Shown here one piece after another: positions 7,872-14,699 of a DNA stretch of 20,717 bases; the first letter of the stretch is position 1; every line of letters starts with the position of its first letter. This DNA is from Chloroflexota bacterium (GTDB taxonomy: Bacteria; Chloroflexota; Anaerolineae; Caldilineales; Caldilineaceae), in the NCBI GenBank assembly GCA_003577005.1, contig QEUW01000328.1:1-20717 (forward strand), in the 5' to 3' direction. The position numbers and the translations under genes were made by a program. The notes under the pieces were generated by a model. The model saw nothing but the letters and a program-made list of their open reading frames with translations. It was not told the DNA's origin and ran no database searches.

Positions 7872-7900
7872 CTTCCCGGAAGGTCACACCTTCCGGGAAG
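7872..7900. repeat. 13-bp perfect hairpin upstream of the exporter
   Basis: CTTCCCGGAAGGT (7872-7884) pairs perfectly with 7888-7900 around a 3-nt loop. It falls in the leader between the exporter start (7741) and the putative promoter near 8001, so it would be in the 5' untranslated mRNA. The rest of 7742-8018 shows no gene. It may be a regulatory or stabilising structure, or a repeat relic related to the 5811-5876 palindrome. Confidence 0.6.
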
Positions 7901-8000
7901 GTGGCCGGCAAAGCAGAGTGGACCGCCACGACTAGTTCCACTAGACCCCAACCGTGCCGGAAATAGCCGGATCGGCCAGGAGCGGGGTCTCAGCCTGCTC

Positions 8001-8030
8001 ATTATACTTCACTTACGATTATTTTCCTAA
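8001..8030 (-). promoter_or_regulatory. Candidate promoter for the ABC exporter
   Basis: On the reverse strand a perfect -10 TATAAT (8006-8001) is preceded after 18 nt by TTAGGA (8030-8025), a weak -35. It overlaps the last codons of the PEP-hydrolase-like gene and would transcribe the exporter with a leader of about 250 nt containing the 7872-7900 hairpin. Seen only as consensus matches. Confidence 0.4.
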
Positions 8031-8852
8031 CGAAAGATTCTTGAATTCTTGCACCTGCCCGGTGATGGCGCGCTCGGTGGGGAGCCGTTCGATGCTGGAT
8101 GCGCCAAAGAAGCCCGCAATACCAGGCATCTGCGCCAGGGCTTTGCCAACGTTCTCCGGTTCGTCAAACGGGCCGCCGTGGCAGATGACGAGGATGTCGG
8201 GATTGACCTTGCGCCCGGCTTCGGCGATCGCCTGCACACGGGCAACCGCCTCCTCTAGCGTGTAGGCGACCGTCGCACCGATGGTGCCGGCGGTAGTGAG
8301 ACCGACATGCGCCACCAGCAGATCGGCTCCGGCCTGCGCCATGGCCTGCGCCTCCTCTGGGGTGAAGACATAGGGCGAGGTAAAGAGGTCCAACTCATGG
8401 GCGAGGCGGATGGCCTCCACCTCTTTGTCGTAGCCCATGCCGGTGCCTTCCAGGTTTTGGCGAAAGACGCCATCGATCAGCCCGACGGTGGGAAAATTTT
8501 GTACGCCGGAGAAACCGATCTCGCGCAACTGGCGCAAGAAGACCGGCATCAGCCGGAAGGGGTCGGTGCCGCAGACACCGGCCAACACCGGCGTCTGTCT
8601 GACGACGGGCAAGACTTCGGCGGCCATCTCCACGACGATGCCGTTGGCGTCGCCATAGGGCATCATGCCGGCGAGCGAACCGCGCCCGGCCATGCGATAA
8701 CGGCCGGAGTTGTAGATAATGATCAGGTCGGCGCCACCGGCCTCGGCGCACTTGGCCGAGATCCCTGTGCCGGCGCCACAGCCAACGACGGGTCTGCCGG
8801 CCTCCACCTGGGCGCGCAACCGCTGTAGGATTTCCGTGCGTGGGATAGACAT
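8019..8852 (-). CDS. Phosphoenolpyruvate hydrolase-family TIM-barrel protein
   Basis: A 277-residue protein of the PEP-hydrolase-like/TIM-barrel signal-transduction family (PF09370 type). Recognisable blocks are [20 protein letters not shown] (about residues 22-41), [41 protein letters not shown] and ICHGGPF. Start at ATG 8852, with GGAG about 8 nt upstream. It follows the UPF0261 gene in the same operon with a 254-nt gap. In plant Tm-1 proteins a UPF0261-like domain and this barrel are fused, so the two bacterial products probably act together. The biochemical reaction of the bacterial pair is not established; a retro-aldol, Claisen or hydrolase reaction on a keto-acid is a guess. Confidence 0.85.
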   Translation of the reverse strand: MSIPRTEILQRLRAQVEAGRPVVGCGAGTGISAKCAEAGGADLIIIYNSGRYRMAGRGSLAGMMPYGDANGIVVEMAAEVLPVVRQTPVLAGVCGTDPFRLMPVFLRQLREIGFSGVQNFPTVGLIDGVFRQNLEGTGMGYDKEVEAIRLAHELDLFTSPYVFTPEEAQAMAQAGADLLVAHVGLTTAGTIGATVAYTLEEAVARVQAIAEAGRKVNPDILVICHGGPFDEPENVGKALAQMPGIAGFFGASSIERLPTERAITGQVQEFKNLSLGK

Positions 8853-8910
8853 TGGCTGTCTCCTTTGTTGGTCAATGCTGGTCACAAACAAACCATTGGA
8901 GATTGAGGAG

Positions 8911-9105
8911 CTCACCTTACGCAGACATAGCGATAGCAAAGCGTAACCCAGAGAGCGCCGAGAAGCTACGGAGCACACGAGAAACTCCTGATGGCGCCAC
9001 CCAGGGGGTTCCCGGCCCACTTCGTGATGCCGCAGGCGGCGGCTACACCATCGCACCGTCGTCCTCCTCGTCCTCTGTGTTCCTGCTGTACCCGCGTAAG
9101 GTGAG
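8911..9105. repeat. Region bounded by 12-bp inverted repeats within the operon
   Basis: CTCACCTTACGC (8911-8922) recurs as an exact reverse complement at 9094-9105, enclosing about 170 nt without a credible gene; TTACGC/GCGTAA also occurs as a short hairpin at 8917-8946. This fills the gap 8853-9106 between the UPF0261 gene and the PEP-hydrolase-family gene. The right arm ends one base from the UPF0261 stop. No flanking target duplication is visible, so a decayed miniature element is possible but unproven. Confidence 0.4.
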
Positions 9106-9106
9106 G

Positions 9107-10318
9107 TTACCGCCGTAACATGGTCAGTAAAGTATTGGCAACGGTATCGGCGAACTGCGGGTCGTTGATGTTGTGATCCAGCTCGTGAACCGGGATGTCC
9201 GGGCGCAGGTTCTGCTTGATCGCCTGGTAGCAGGCCTGGTCCGCCTCCGGGTTCCAGAACTGGCCGCCGGGGCTGTCGAGCATGGAGACGCCCTTGAGCG
9301 GCAACAAGATTGCCACTGGTGCCGTGGCGGCGTTGGCCGCGGCGGCGATCAGCTGGCCGATCTGGACATTCTCTTCCACATTGGTGCGCATCAACGTAAT
9401 GTTGGGATTCCACTGGTAGAGATTGCGTCCCTTGTACTTCTCTGGCACCGTTTCAATGCCGCCAAAGTTGCACATATCGACACAGCCGGGCACGAGCACA
9501 GCCGGGATACCCGCTCGCGAGGCGGCCAGACAGCGTTCCGGCCCCGCGCTGAGGACGCCGCCACAGACATAGTCGGCCAGTTCGGTGGTAGTCATGTCGA
9601 GCGAGCCGGTGATATAGCCGTCGGCGATCAGGCTTTCCATGGTACGGCCGCCGGTGCCGGTGGCGTGAAAGACCAGCACTTCGTAGCCGTTCTGTTCGAG
9701 CAGCGCGCGCGCCCGGTCGACGGCCTGCGTGGTGTTGCCAAACATCGAGGCGGTGACCAGCGGCTTTTCGGCATCCCCGGCGGGCGCTTCGGTCTGCACC
9801 ATGCCGGCAATGGCGCCGGCGGCGTTGGCATAGATGGCGCGGCTGATGCGGTTGATGCCGGCCACATCCACTACCGAGGGCATAAAGGTGATGTCCTTGG
9901 TCCCGGCAAAGGCGCTCACATCGCCGCCGCCAAGAGTGGAGACCATCAGCTTGGGCACGCCCACGGGCAGCGTACGCATGGCAGCCGTGGCAATCGAGGT
10001 GCCGCCGCTGCCCCCCATGCCCAGGATGCCGTCCAGCCTGCCCTCGTCAAACAGGTTGCGCACGATGGTAGCCAGTCCATCTGCCATGGTGCGCATGGCC
10101 TCATCCTTGTGTTGGCCCGACGCCAGATAGCCCAGGTCGCCGTTGGCGGCATCTGCCACCTCCTGGCGGGTGATGTCGGGGGTAAAGGCCGGCTGCCCCA
10201 TCACGCCAAAGTCGACCACCAGCGTGCGGACGCCTGCCTCTTCGATCAGGCGCTTGACCAGGGCAAACTCGTCGCCCTTTGTGTCTAGCGCACCCACGAT
10301 GACAACGGTCTTCGTCAT
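9107..10318 (-). CDS. UPF0261 / Tm-1-like ATP-binding domain protein
   Basis: A 403-residue cytoplasmic protein. It begins [19 protein letters not shown], the hallmark of the UPF0261/Tm-1-like family, and has the glycine-rich [15 protein letters not shown] at about residues 99-113. [10 protein letters not shown] and [15 protein letters not shown] are further conserved blocks. The family's tomato homologue binds ATP and blocks tobamovirus replicase; the bacterial role is unknown. ATG 10318 has a strong Shine-Dalgarno (GAGGAGG, reverse strand) about 5 nt upstream. The gene lies between a cupin and the PEP-hydrolase-like barrel in one reverse-strand operon, transcribed divergently from a sugar transporter operon, which suggests a catabolic enzyme or enzyme subunit. 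Confidence 0.88.
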   Translation of the reverse strand: MTKTVVIVGALDTKGDEFALVKRLIEEAGVRTLVVDFGVMGQPAFTPDITRQEVADAANGDLGYLASGQHKDEAMRTMADGLATIVRNLFDEGRLDGILGMGGSGGTSIATAAMRTLPVGVPKLMVSTLGGGDVSAFAGTKDITFMPSVVDVAGINRISRAIYANAAGAIAGMVQTEAPAGDAEKPLVTASMFGNTTQAVDRARALLEQNGYEVLVFHATGTGGRTMESLIADGYITGSLDMTTTELADYVCGGVLSAGPERCLAASRAGIPAVLVPGCVDMCNFGGIETVPEKYKGRNLYQWNPNITLMRTNVEENVQIGQLIAAAANAATAPVAILLPLKGVSMLDSPGGQFWNPEADQACYQAIKQNLRPDIPVHELDHNINDPQFADTVANTLLTMLRR

Positions 10319-10352
10319 TGGTTCCTCCTCTTTGACCGGGGGAGCAGCTTGA

Positions 10353-10438
10353 TAAGTAGTAATCGGTAACAAGTAATCGGTAATTATGAATGAGGAGCCT
10401 CTGCACATTAACAATTACCGATTACCGATTACTACTTA
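10353..10438. repeat. AT-rich inverted repeat with internal AATCGGTAA copies
   Basis: The left arm 10353-10385 pairs with 10413-10438; the left arm carries 7 extra bases between two AGTAATCGGTAA units. It separates the cupin (stop 10436-10438, inside the arm) from the UPF0261 start (10318). It would form an mRNA hairpin between the first and second cistrons and is strikingly AT-rich against its surroundings. Confidence 0.6.
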
Positions 10439-10816
10439 ATATCCTCGCACATCTTCTTCAACCATTTGCGTCTGGCGGTCCGGCGTCGAGAAGATGATGG
10501 TCATCACCGCATCGCCGGCGCCGACGTTCTCCGCATTGTGGACGATGTTTGGGGGGATGACGATGGTGTCGCCTGGACCCATCCGATACTGTTCGTCACC
10601 CAGCGAATGGATAATTTCGCCGCTGACCACCTGTAGAATCTCCTCACAATTGGGGTGGGAGTGGCGGAAGTTGGCCTGACCCGCCTTGATGATGCACTTG
10701 CCAAAGGTCGTGGTCTGGCTGTTGCCGATCTTGCTGTTGGCGAACCAGTGGAGCTGGCCCCAATCAAATTCCTGCACAATCGCCCGCTGGGCCGCGAGGA
10801 CCGGGTTTCCGTTCAT
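10436..10816 (-). CDS. Small cupin-domain protein (first gene of the UPF0261 operon)
   Basis: A 126-residue single-domain cupin. Motif 1 is RHSHPNCEEILQVVSGE (His, His and Glu metal ligands) and motif 2 is MGPGDTIVIPPNIVHNAEN (third His). Such proteins bind a divalent metal and are often sugar or keto-acid isomerases, lyases or ligand sensors; length is normal for a monocupin. ATG 10816 has GAGGAG about 5 nt upstream. A strong promoter lies at 10885-10914, and the gene is divergent from the binding-protein gene at 11108. Placement with sugar-catabolism genes favours a role in handling the imported sugar acid, but the substrate is not known. Confidence 0.85.
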   Translation of the reverse strand: MNGNPVLAAQRAIVQEFDWGQLHWFANSKIGNSQTTTFGKCIIKAGQANFRHSHPNCEEILQVVSGEIIHSLGDEQYRMGPGDTIVIPPNIVHNAENVGAGDAVMTIIFSTPDRQTQMVEEDVRGY

Positions 10817-10884
10817 GCGTGCTCCTCTTCTCGTTGGCTTGCTGCCGTGGAAATCAGCAAGCAGAAACCATCTGGATGATCGAA

Positions 10885-10914
10885 TTTATAACATAAAGGA
10901 AAGCGCAATGTCAA
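10885..10914 (-). promoter_or_regulatory. Promoter for the cupin-UPF0261-PEP hydrolase operon
   Basis: On the reverse strand a perfect -35 TTGACA (10914-10909) is followed after 17 nt by TTATAA (10891-10886), or after 18 nt by TATAAA (10890-10885). This is the best sigma-70-like promoter in the window and sits about 70 nt upstream of the cupin start codon. Confidence 0.65.
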
Positions 10915-10945
10915 AGAAATTTTGCCGATACACCAAATATAAAAA

Positions 10946-10974
10946 TTGTATAATCTTACAGGATTTGGTATATT
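10946..10974 (+). promoter_or_regulatory. Promoter and possible operator for sugar operon 2
   Basis: TTGTAT (10946-10951) and TATATT (10969-10974) are spaced 17 nt apart; a second -10-like TATAAT is at 10949-10954. A dyad TGTA-N6-TACA (10947-10960) overlaps the -35 and spacer, and an outer dyad CCAAAT (10933-10938) / ATTTGG (10963-10968) surrounds it. Such symmetric sites suit a dimeric GntR/FCD repressor like the one encoded at the end of this operon. Assignment is by pattern only. The remainder of the 291-nt gap 10817-11107 shows no gene. Confidence 0.5.
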
Positions 10975-11107
10975 ATCCGGGCTTAATGCAATCAGTTCTC
11001 CCCTCTCCAATCATTCACACTCGACCTGGTACGCTATTCGACGAGAAACGTTGAGACTGTGTCAATCCGGTGTGCATATCTCAACCAGCCCAAAGGAGGA
11101 ATAACCG

Positions 11108-12496
11108 ATGTCCGCCCAACTTTCACGACGAGCATTTTTGCAGTTGACCGGCTGCGCTGGCATAGCGGTCGCCCTTGCAGGCGTGACCGCCTGTGCGCCT
11201 GTACCGGGAAGCCAGACAGGGGCCGGGTCGTCCCCGGCGGCGGAGACCGTGGCGTTGCGCAAGATGGCCTGGGGCAGCCCGCTGGAAAAGGAGAACATCG
11301 AAATCGGGCTTGAAGCGTTTACGGAGGAGAACCCCGACATCACCGTGGAATATATCCACACGCCCGACCGCTACATGGAAGTGCTCCAGACCATGCTGGC
11401 CGCCGGCAACGCGCCGGATGTCTACAAGATTGGCGGCGGCTTCTATCCCGACCTGGCCGTCAAAGGTGCGCTGATGGATGTCACCGAATGGGTCAAAAGC
11501 GACGAGGTGCTGGGCGATCCTGACTATTTCTTCCCGTTCGAGGAAGTACGCAGCACCGTCGACGGCAAATGGTACGGCATTGGCTCGACCTTTCAGTGGC
11601 GGTTGCTCTATTACAACACTACTGTGCTGGAAGATGCGGGCATCACGCCACCGGAGACCGATCCCGCCACTGCCTGGACCTGGCCCCAGTTTTTGGAGAC
11701 AGCCAGCCAGTTGACGGTAGACGCCAATGGCAATCACGCCAACGACGCCAGCTTCGATGTGGAGAATGTGCAGCAGTGGGGCTTCTTCTCTGCCGATGTC
11801 AACTACGACAACTTTATCATCTCCAACGGGGGCGCCATCATCGACGCCGGGTCGGGGCGCTATATGCTGGACGAACCGGCAGCGTATGAGGCGGTCCAGG
11901 CTTATGCCGACCTGCGCCTGAGCAACCAAGTGGCCGCCCAGGCCACCGTCCTGCAAGATATGGGCATGGACGCCTGGCAGATGTTGTCGAGCGGGCGCGT
12001 CGCCATGATCCTCGACGGCAACTGGGCCTTGCAAGATATCTCCAAGATGGGCTTTGACTTTGGCGTCGGTGTGCTGCCGGTGCTGCAACAGCCAGGCACC
12101 ATCACCGGCTCGTCGTGGACAGGCATCTACGCCGACACCGCCCACCCGCAGGAGTCGTGGGAGCTCTTCCGCTATCTCAACCTGGACGATTACCAGGCCG
12201 GGCTGGTGCGTGTGGGGCTGTGGGGGGTCAGCCACCGCACTTTGCTGACCGAGGAGGGCGTCCAGAAATGGTGGGACCCGGCGGTTCACCCGGAGAACTG
12301 GTTGCCGCTCGAAACCGATTACAAGCTCAACTACGGCCATGTGGTGCCCAATGTCGTGGGCACGCTCAGAACTGCGCCCATGATCACCCAGGCGCTGGCC
12401 GACGTCTGGATCGGCAACCGCACTGCCGAGGACGTGCTGACCGAATTGACGCCGCAGTTGAACGCCACGCTGGAAGAAGAGCAGGCGAAGGTGTAG
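11108..12496 (+). CDS. Extracellular carbohydrate-binding lipoprotein of ABC transporter 2
   Basis: A 462-residue family-1 solute-binding protein. The leader has SRRAFLQLTG (twin-arginine type) and a lipobox V-T-A-C with Cys29, then a Gly/Ser/Pro linker. Mature parts include 'FTEENPDITVEYIHTP' and 'MLAAGNAPDVYKIGG', classic for CUT1 binding proteins such as those for oligosaccharides or sugar acids. AAGGAGG at 11093-11099 lies 8 nt before ATG. It is the first gene of an operon containing both permeases, an oxidoreductase, an isomerase-like protein and a GntR regulator, so the ligand is probably catabolised by those enzymes. It shares fold and layout with the binding protein at 872, but sequence similarity is modest. 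Confidence 0.92.
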   Translation: MSAQLSRRAFLQLTGCAGIAVALAGVTACAPVPGSQTGAGSSPAAETVALRKMAWGSPLEKENIEIGLEAFTEENPDITVEYIHTPDRYMEVLQTMLAAGNAPDVYKIGGGFYPDLAVKGALMDVTEWVKSDEVLGDPDYFFPFEEVRSTVDGKWYGIGSTFQWRLLYYNTTVLEDAGITPPETDPATAWTWPQFLETASQLTVDANGNHANDASFDVENVQQWGFFSADVNYDNFIISNGGAIIDAGSGRYMLDEPAAYEAVQAYADLRLSNQVAAQATVLQDMGMDAWQMLSSGRVAMILDGNWALQDISKMGFDFGVGVLPVLQQPGTITGSSWTGIYADTAHPQESWELFRYLNLDDYQAGLVRVGLWGVSHRTLLTEEGVQKWWDPAVHPENWLPLETDYKLNYGHVVPNVVGTLRTAPMITQALADVWIGNRTAEDVLTELTPQLNATLEEEQAKV

Positions 12497-12609
12497 AACG
12501 TAGATGTATTGACACATCAAGTTGGGTAGCGAGTCAGGAGGTGCGACGCACTTTGTCAAGTGCGTTGCACCTGGATTGCATGACCTAACTTCATTTGTCA
12601 GTAACGTTC
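12496..12609 (+). repeat. Palindromic intergenic element, copy E2
   Basis: Immediately after the binding-protein stop (TAG 12494-12496), GAACG (12496-12500) pairs with CGTTC (12605-12609). Between them an imperfect outer stem surrounds the perfect core stem starting AGGTGC at 12539 and ending at 12572. Order and orientation are the same as in E1, though more diverged. It ends 24 nt before the MalF-type start, so it divides the binding-protein cistron from the permease cistrons exactly as in system 1. Confidence 0.8.
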
Positions 12610-12632
12610 TGCGTTCCCAATCCGGGGGTTCC

Positions 12633-13544
12633 ATGATCACATCATTAATCCGTAATCGACAGCTCACGCTGGCCCAGCGCGAGGAGATCGCCGGGTGGCT
12701 TTTTATCCTGCCGGCGGTGCTGGGTGTGATCATCTGGCTGGCCGGGCCGATGATCTATTCGGTCTGGCTGAGCATGACGGATTGGGACCTGATCCGGCCG
12801 GCGCGCTTTGTCGGCGGTCAGAACTTTGTGCGTATGGTCAACGACCCGCTCTTTTACAAATCGCTGGTTGTCACCGTCTATTACACCGCCTTTCATGTGC
12901 CACTAACTCTGATCCTGGCCTTTGCCGTGGCGCTGCTGCTCAACACCAAGACGCGCGGCATTGCGCTCTTCCGCACGCTCTACTATCTACCCACCATCGT
13001 GCCGGCGGTGGCAAATGCCGTGTTGTGGGTCTGGATCTTCAACTCGGAGTTTGGGCTGCTCAACTTGCTCCTGCGGGCGATGGGGTTGCCGAAAATCCTC
13101 TGGTTGCAAGACCCGCAGACGGCCATGCCGGCGCTCATCATCATGAGCCTGTGGACGTTGGGTGGCACGATGATCATCTTTCTGGCCGGGCTCAACGGTA
13201 TCTCCGAACAGCTTTACGAGGCAGCGGAGATCGATGGGGCTGGCAGCTGGGCGCGCTTCTGGCGTATCACCATCCCACTGATGACGCCGGTGATCTTCTT
13301 CAACCTGATCTTGCAGATCATCGGCTCGTTTCAGGTTTTTACCGCCGGGTATCTGATCACACGCGGCGGGCCCAACTACGCCACCAACTTCTATGTGCTC
13401 TATCTCTTTGATAACGCCTTCTCGTGGTTCAACATGGGCTATGCAGCGGCGCTGGCCTGGGTGCTCTTTGTGATCGTGCTAGTGTTGTCGCTCATCGTCT
13501 TTCGCAGCGGCTCGCAGTGGGTCTATTATGAAGAAGGCAACTGA
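12633..13544 (+). CDS. Carbohydrate ABC transporter permease, MalF type (system 2)
   Basis: A 303-residue inner-membrane permease. A short cytoplasmic N-terminus (QREEIAGWLFILPAVLGVII) leads into the first of six helices. The EAA loop 'YEAAEIDGAGSWARFWRITIP' followed by LMTP (about residues 200-225) binds the ATPase. ATG 12633 has GGGGG 4 nt upstream; earlier in-frame starts would lie inside the palindromic element. C-terminus is WVYYEEGN. A diverged duplicate of the last codons occurs 65 nt downstream. It pairs with the MalG-type protein at 13622. Confidence 0.9.
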   Translation: MITSLIRNRQLTLAQREEIAGWLFILPAVLGVIIWLAGPMIYSVWLSMTDWDLIRPARFVGGQNFVRMVNDPLFYKSLVVTVYYTAFHVPLTLILAFAVALLLNTKTRGIALFRTLYYLPTIVPAVANAVLWVWIFNSEFGLLNLLLRAMGLPKILWLQDPQTAMPALIIMSLWTLGGTMIIFLAGLNGISEQLYEAAEIDGAGSWARFWRITIPLMTPVIFFNLILQIIGSFQVFTAGYLITRGGPNYATNFYVLYLFDNAFSWFNMGYAAALAWVLFVIVLVLSLIVFRSGSQWVYYEEGN

Positions 13545-13610
13545 GAACGTAGAACGTAGAGCGTAGAACGTAGAACTCGTAGCGGGTCTATGATGAAAAA
13601 GGTAATTGAG
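13511..13610 (+). repeat. Duplicated gene end plus heptanucleotide run
   Basis: The last 34 nt of the MalF-type gene plus one base (13511-13545) recur at 13576-13610 with 6 differences in 35. The second copy reads R-V-Y-D-E-K-G-N-stop against W-V-Y-Y-E-E-G-N-stop. Between them lie about 4.6 copies of GAACGTA (13545-13576, one unit changed to GAGCGTA). The same heptamer occurs at the left edge of element E2 (12496-12502). Confidence 0.75.
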
Positions 13611-13621
13611 GGGGAATGCCG

Positions 13622-14524
13622 ATGACACAGGCCATCCGCCAGGCGTCCGCCACAGCCGCGGTGACGCACGCCCGTAGCCACAGCCAGTGGCTGCGCATCC
13701 GCCACCTGCTTGGGCGGGCGGGTATTTTGCTTGTGCTGACTGCTGGGGCCATCGTCATGAGCCTGCCCTTTTTCTGGCTGCTCTCCAGTTCGCTCAAGGA
13801 GCCGGCCAGGATCTGGCTCTTCCCGCCCCAGTGGATCCCCAGCCCGGTGCGCTGGGAGAACTACAGCGAAGCGTTGACTGCGGCCCCGTTCCATCTGTAC
13901 TTGTTCAACACGTTGATCATTGTCCTTGCCAATGAAGTAGGCATTTTGCTGACGGCGTCGATGGCGGGTTACAGTTTTGCCCGCCTGCGCTTCCGCGGGC
14001 GCGAGCTGGTCTTTACCATACTGCTGGCGACGATCATGCTGCCGTGGGCGGTGACGCTGATCCCCCGCTATATCATGTTCAAATCGCTGGGCTGGCTGGA
14101 CACCTTTCTGCCACTGATCGTGCCTGAATGGTTTGGCGGCGGCGCCTTCAACATCTTTCTCTTGCGCCAGTTCTTCCGCACCATCCCGCGCGACTTTACC
14201 GATGCGGCGCGCATCGACGGCGCCGGCGAATTTGGCATCTACTGGCGCATCGTGCTGCCGCTGATCAAACCGGCGCTGACGGTCGTCGCCATCTTTACCT
14301 TTTTGAACAACTGGAACGACTTTATGGGGCCGCTCATCTACTTGACGTCGCCCAAAAACTTTACAATCTCGTTGGGGCTGGCGGCCTTCAAGGGGCTTTA
14401 CACAACCCAGTGGCACTACCTGATGGCGGCCTCCACTGCCACGATTTTGCCGGTGCTCGTCCTCTTTTTTGTGGCGCAACGCTATTTTATTCAGGGGATC
14501 GTGCTGTCGGGAATTAAGGGGTAA
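13622..14524 (+). CDS. Carbohydrate ABC transporter permease, MalG type (system 2)
   Basis: A 300-residue permease with about six transmembrane segments and the EAA loop '[20 protein letters not shown]' followed by LIKP (about residues 194-217). [10 protein letters not shown] and the C-terminal [12 protein letters not shown] are typical of MalG-type proteins. ATG 13622 was preferred over ATG 13616 because GAGGGGG (13608-13614) is 7 nt from the former but only 1 nt from the latter. It completes the importer with the binding protein and the MalF-type partner. No ATPase gene follows. Confidence 0.9.
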   Translation: MTQAIRQASATAAVTHARSHSQWLRIRHLLGRAGILLVLTAGAIVMSLPFFWLLSSSLKEPARIWLFPPQWIPSPVRWENYSEALTAAPFHLYLFNTLIIVLANEVGILLTASMAGYSFARLRFRGRELVFTILLATIMLPWAVTLIPRYIMFKSLGWLDTFLPLIVPEWFGGGAFNIFLLRQFFRTIPRDFTDAARIDGAGEFGIYWRIVLPLIKPALTVVAIFTFLNNWNDFMGPLIYLTSPKNFTISLGLAAFKGLYTTQWHYLMAASTATILPVLVLFFVAQRYFIQGIVLSGIKG

Positions 14525-14529
14525 GGCAT

Positions 14530-14657
14530 GCTGTCAACGGATTCGAGGAACGGATTGAACGGATAGAGACCATTCACATCCGCTCCGAATGGTAGGATTT
14601 AGAACGGATTTTGTACTTACATATCCGTTCAATCCGCTCCCTAAATCTGCTGACAGC
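14530..14657. repeat. Long inverted repeat with CGGATT units
   Basis: Arms 14530-14565 and 14622-14657 pair at 30 of 36 positions; an inner hairpin ACCATTC/GAATGGT (14569-14575/14587-14593) lies within. CGGATT or its complement recurs many times. It occupies most of the gap between the MalG-type permease (stop 14524) and the oxidoreductase (start 14700), so it would separate transport and enzyme cistrons in the mRNA. Confidence 0.75.
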
Positions 14658-14699
14658 TCGCCTAACATTGCTAAAACAGTGCGTTCAAAGGACAAACAG

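Noticed and set aside
7742..8002. Upstream extension of the exporter to 8002
   Set aside because: The extra 87 codons are Arg/Ser/Pro-rich, contain the 7872-7900 hairpin and lack family similarity.
9173..10288. Forward open frame (371 codons) opposite the UPF0261 gene
   Set aside because: Low-complexity Gly/His/Asp-rich translation, explained by codon bias of the real reverse-strand gene.
11123..12733. Long reverse-strand open frame (536 codons) opposite binding protein 2
   Set aside because: The forward frame has a signal peptide, lipobox, strong Shine-Dalgarno and family motifs; the reverse product is rich in His/Arg/Gly without recognisable domains, typical of antisense frames in GC-rich DNA.
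13526..14479. Reverse-strand frame opposite the MalG-type permease
   Set aside because: Arg/Gln-rich shadow of a membrane-protein gene; no family resemblance.
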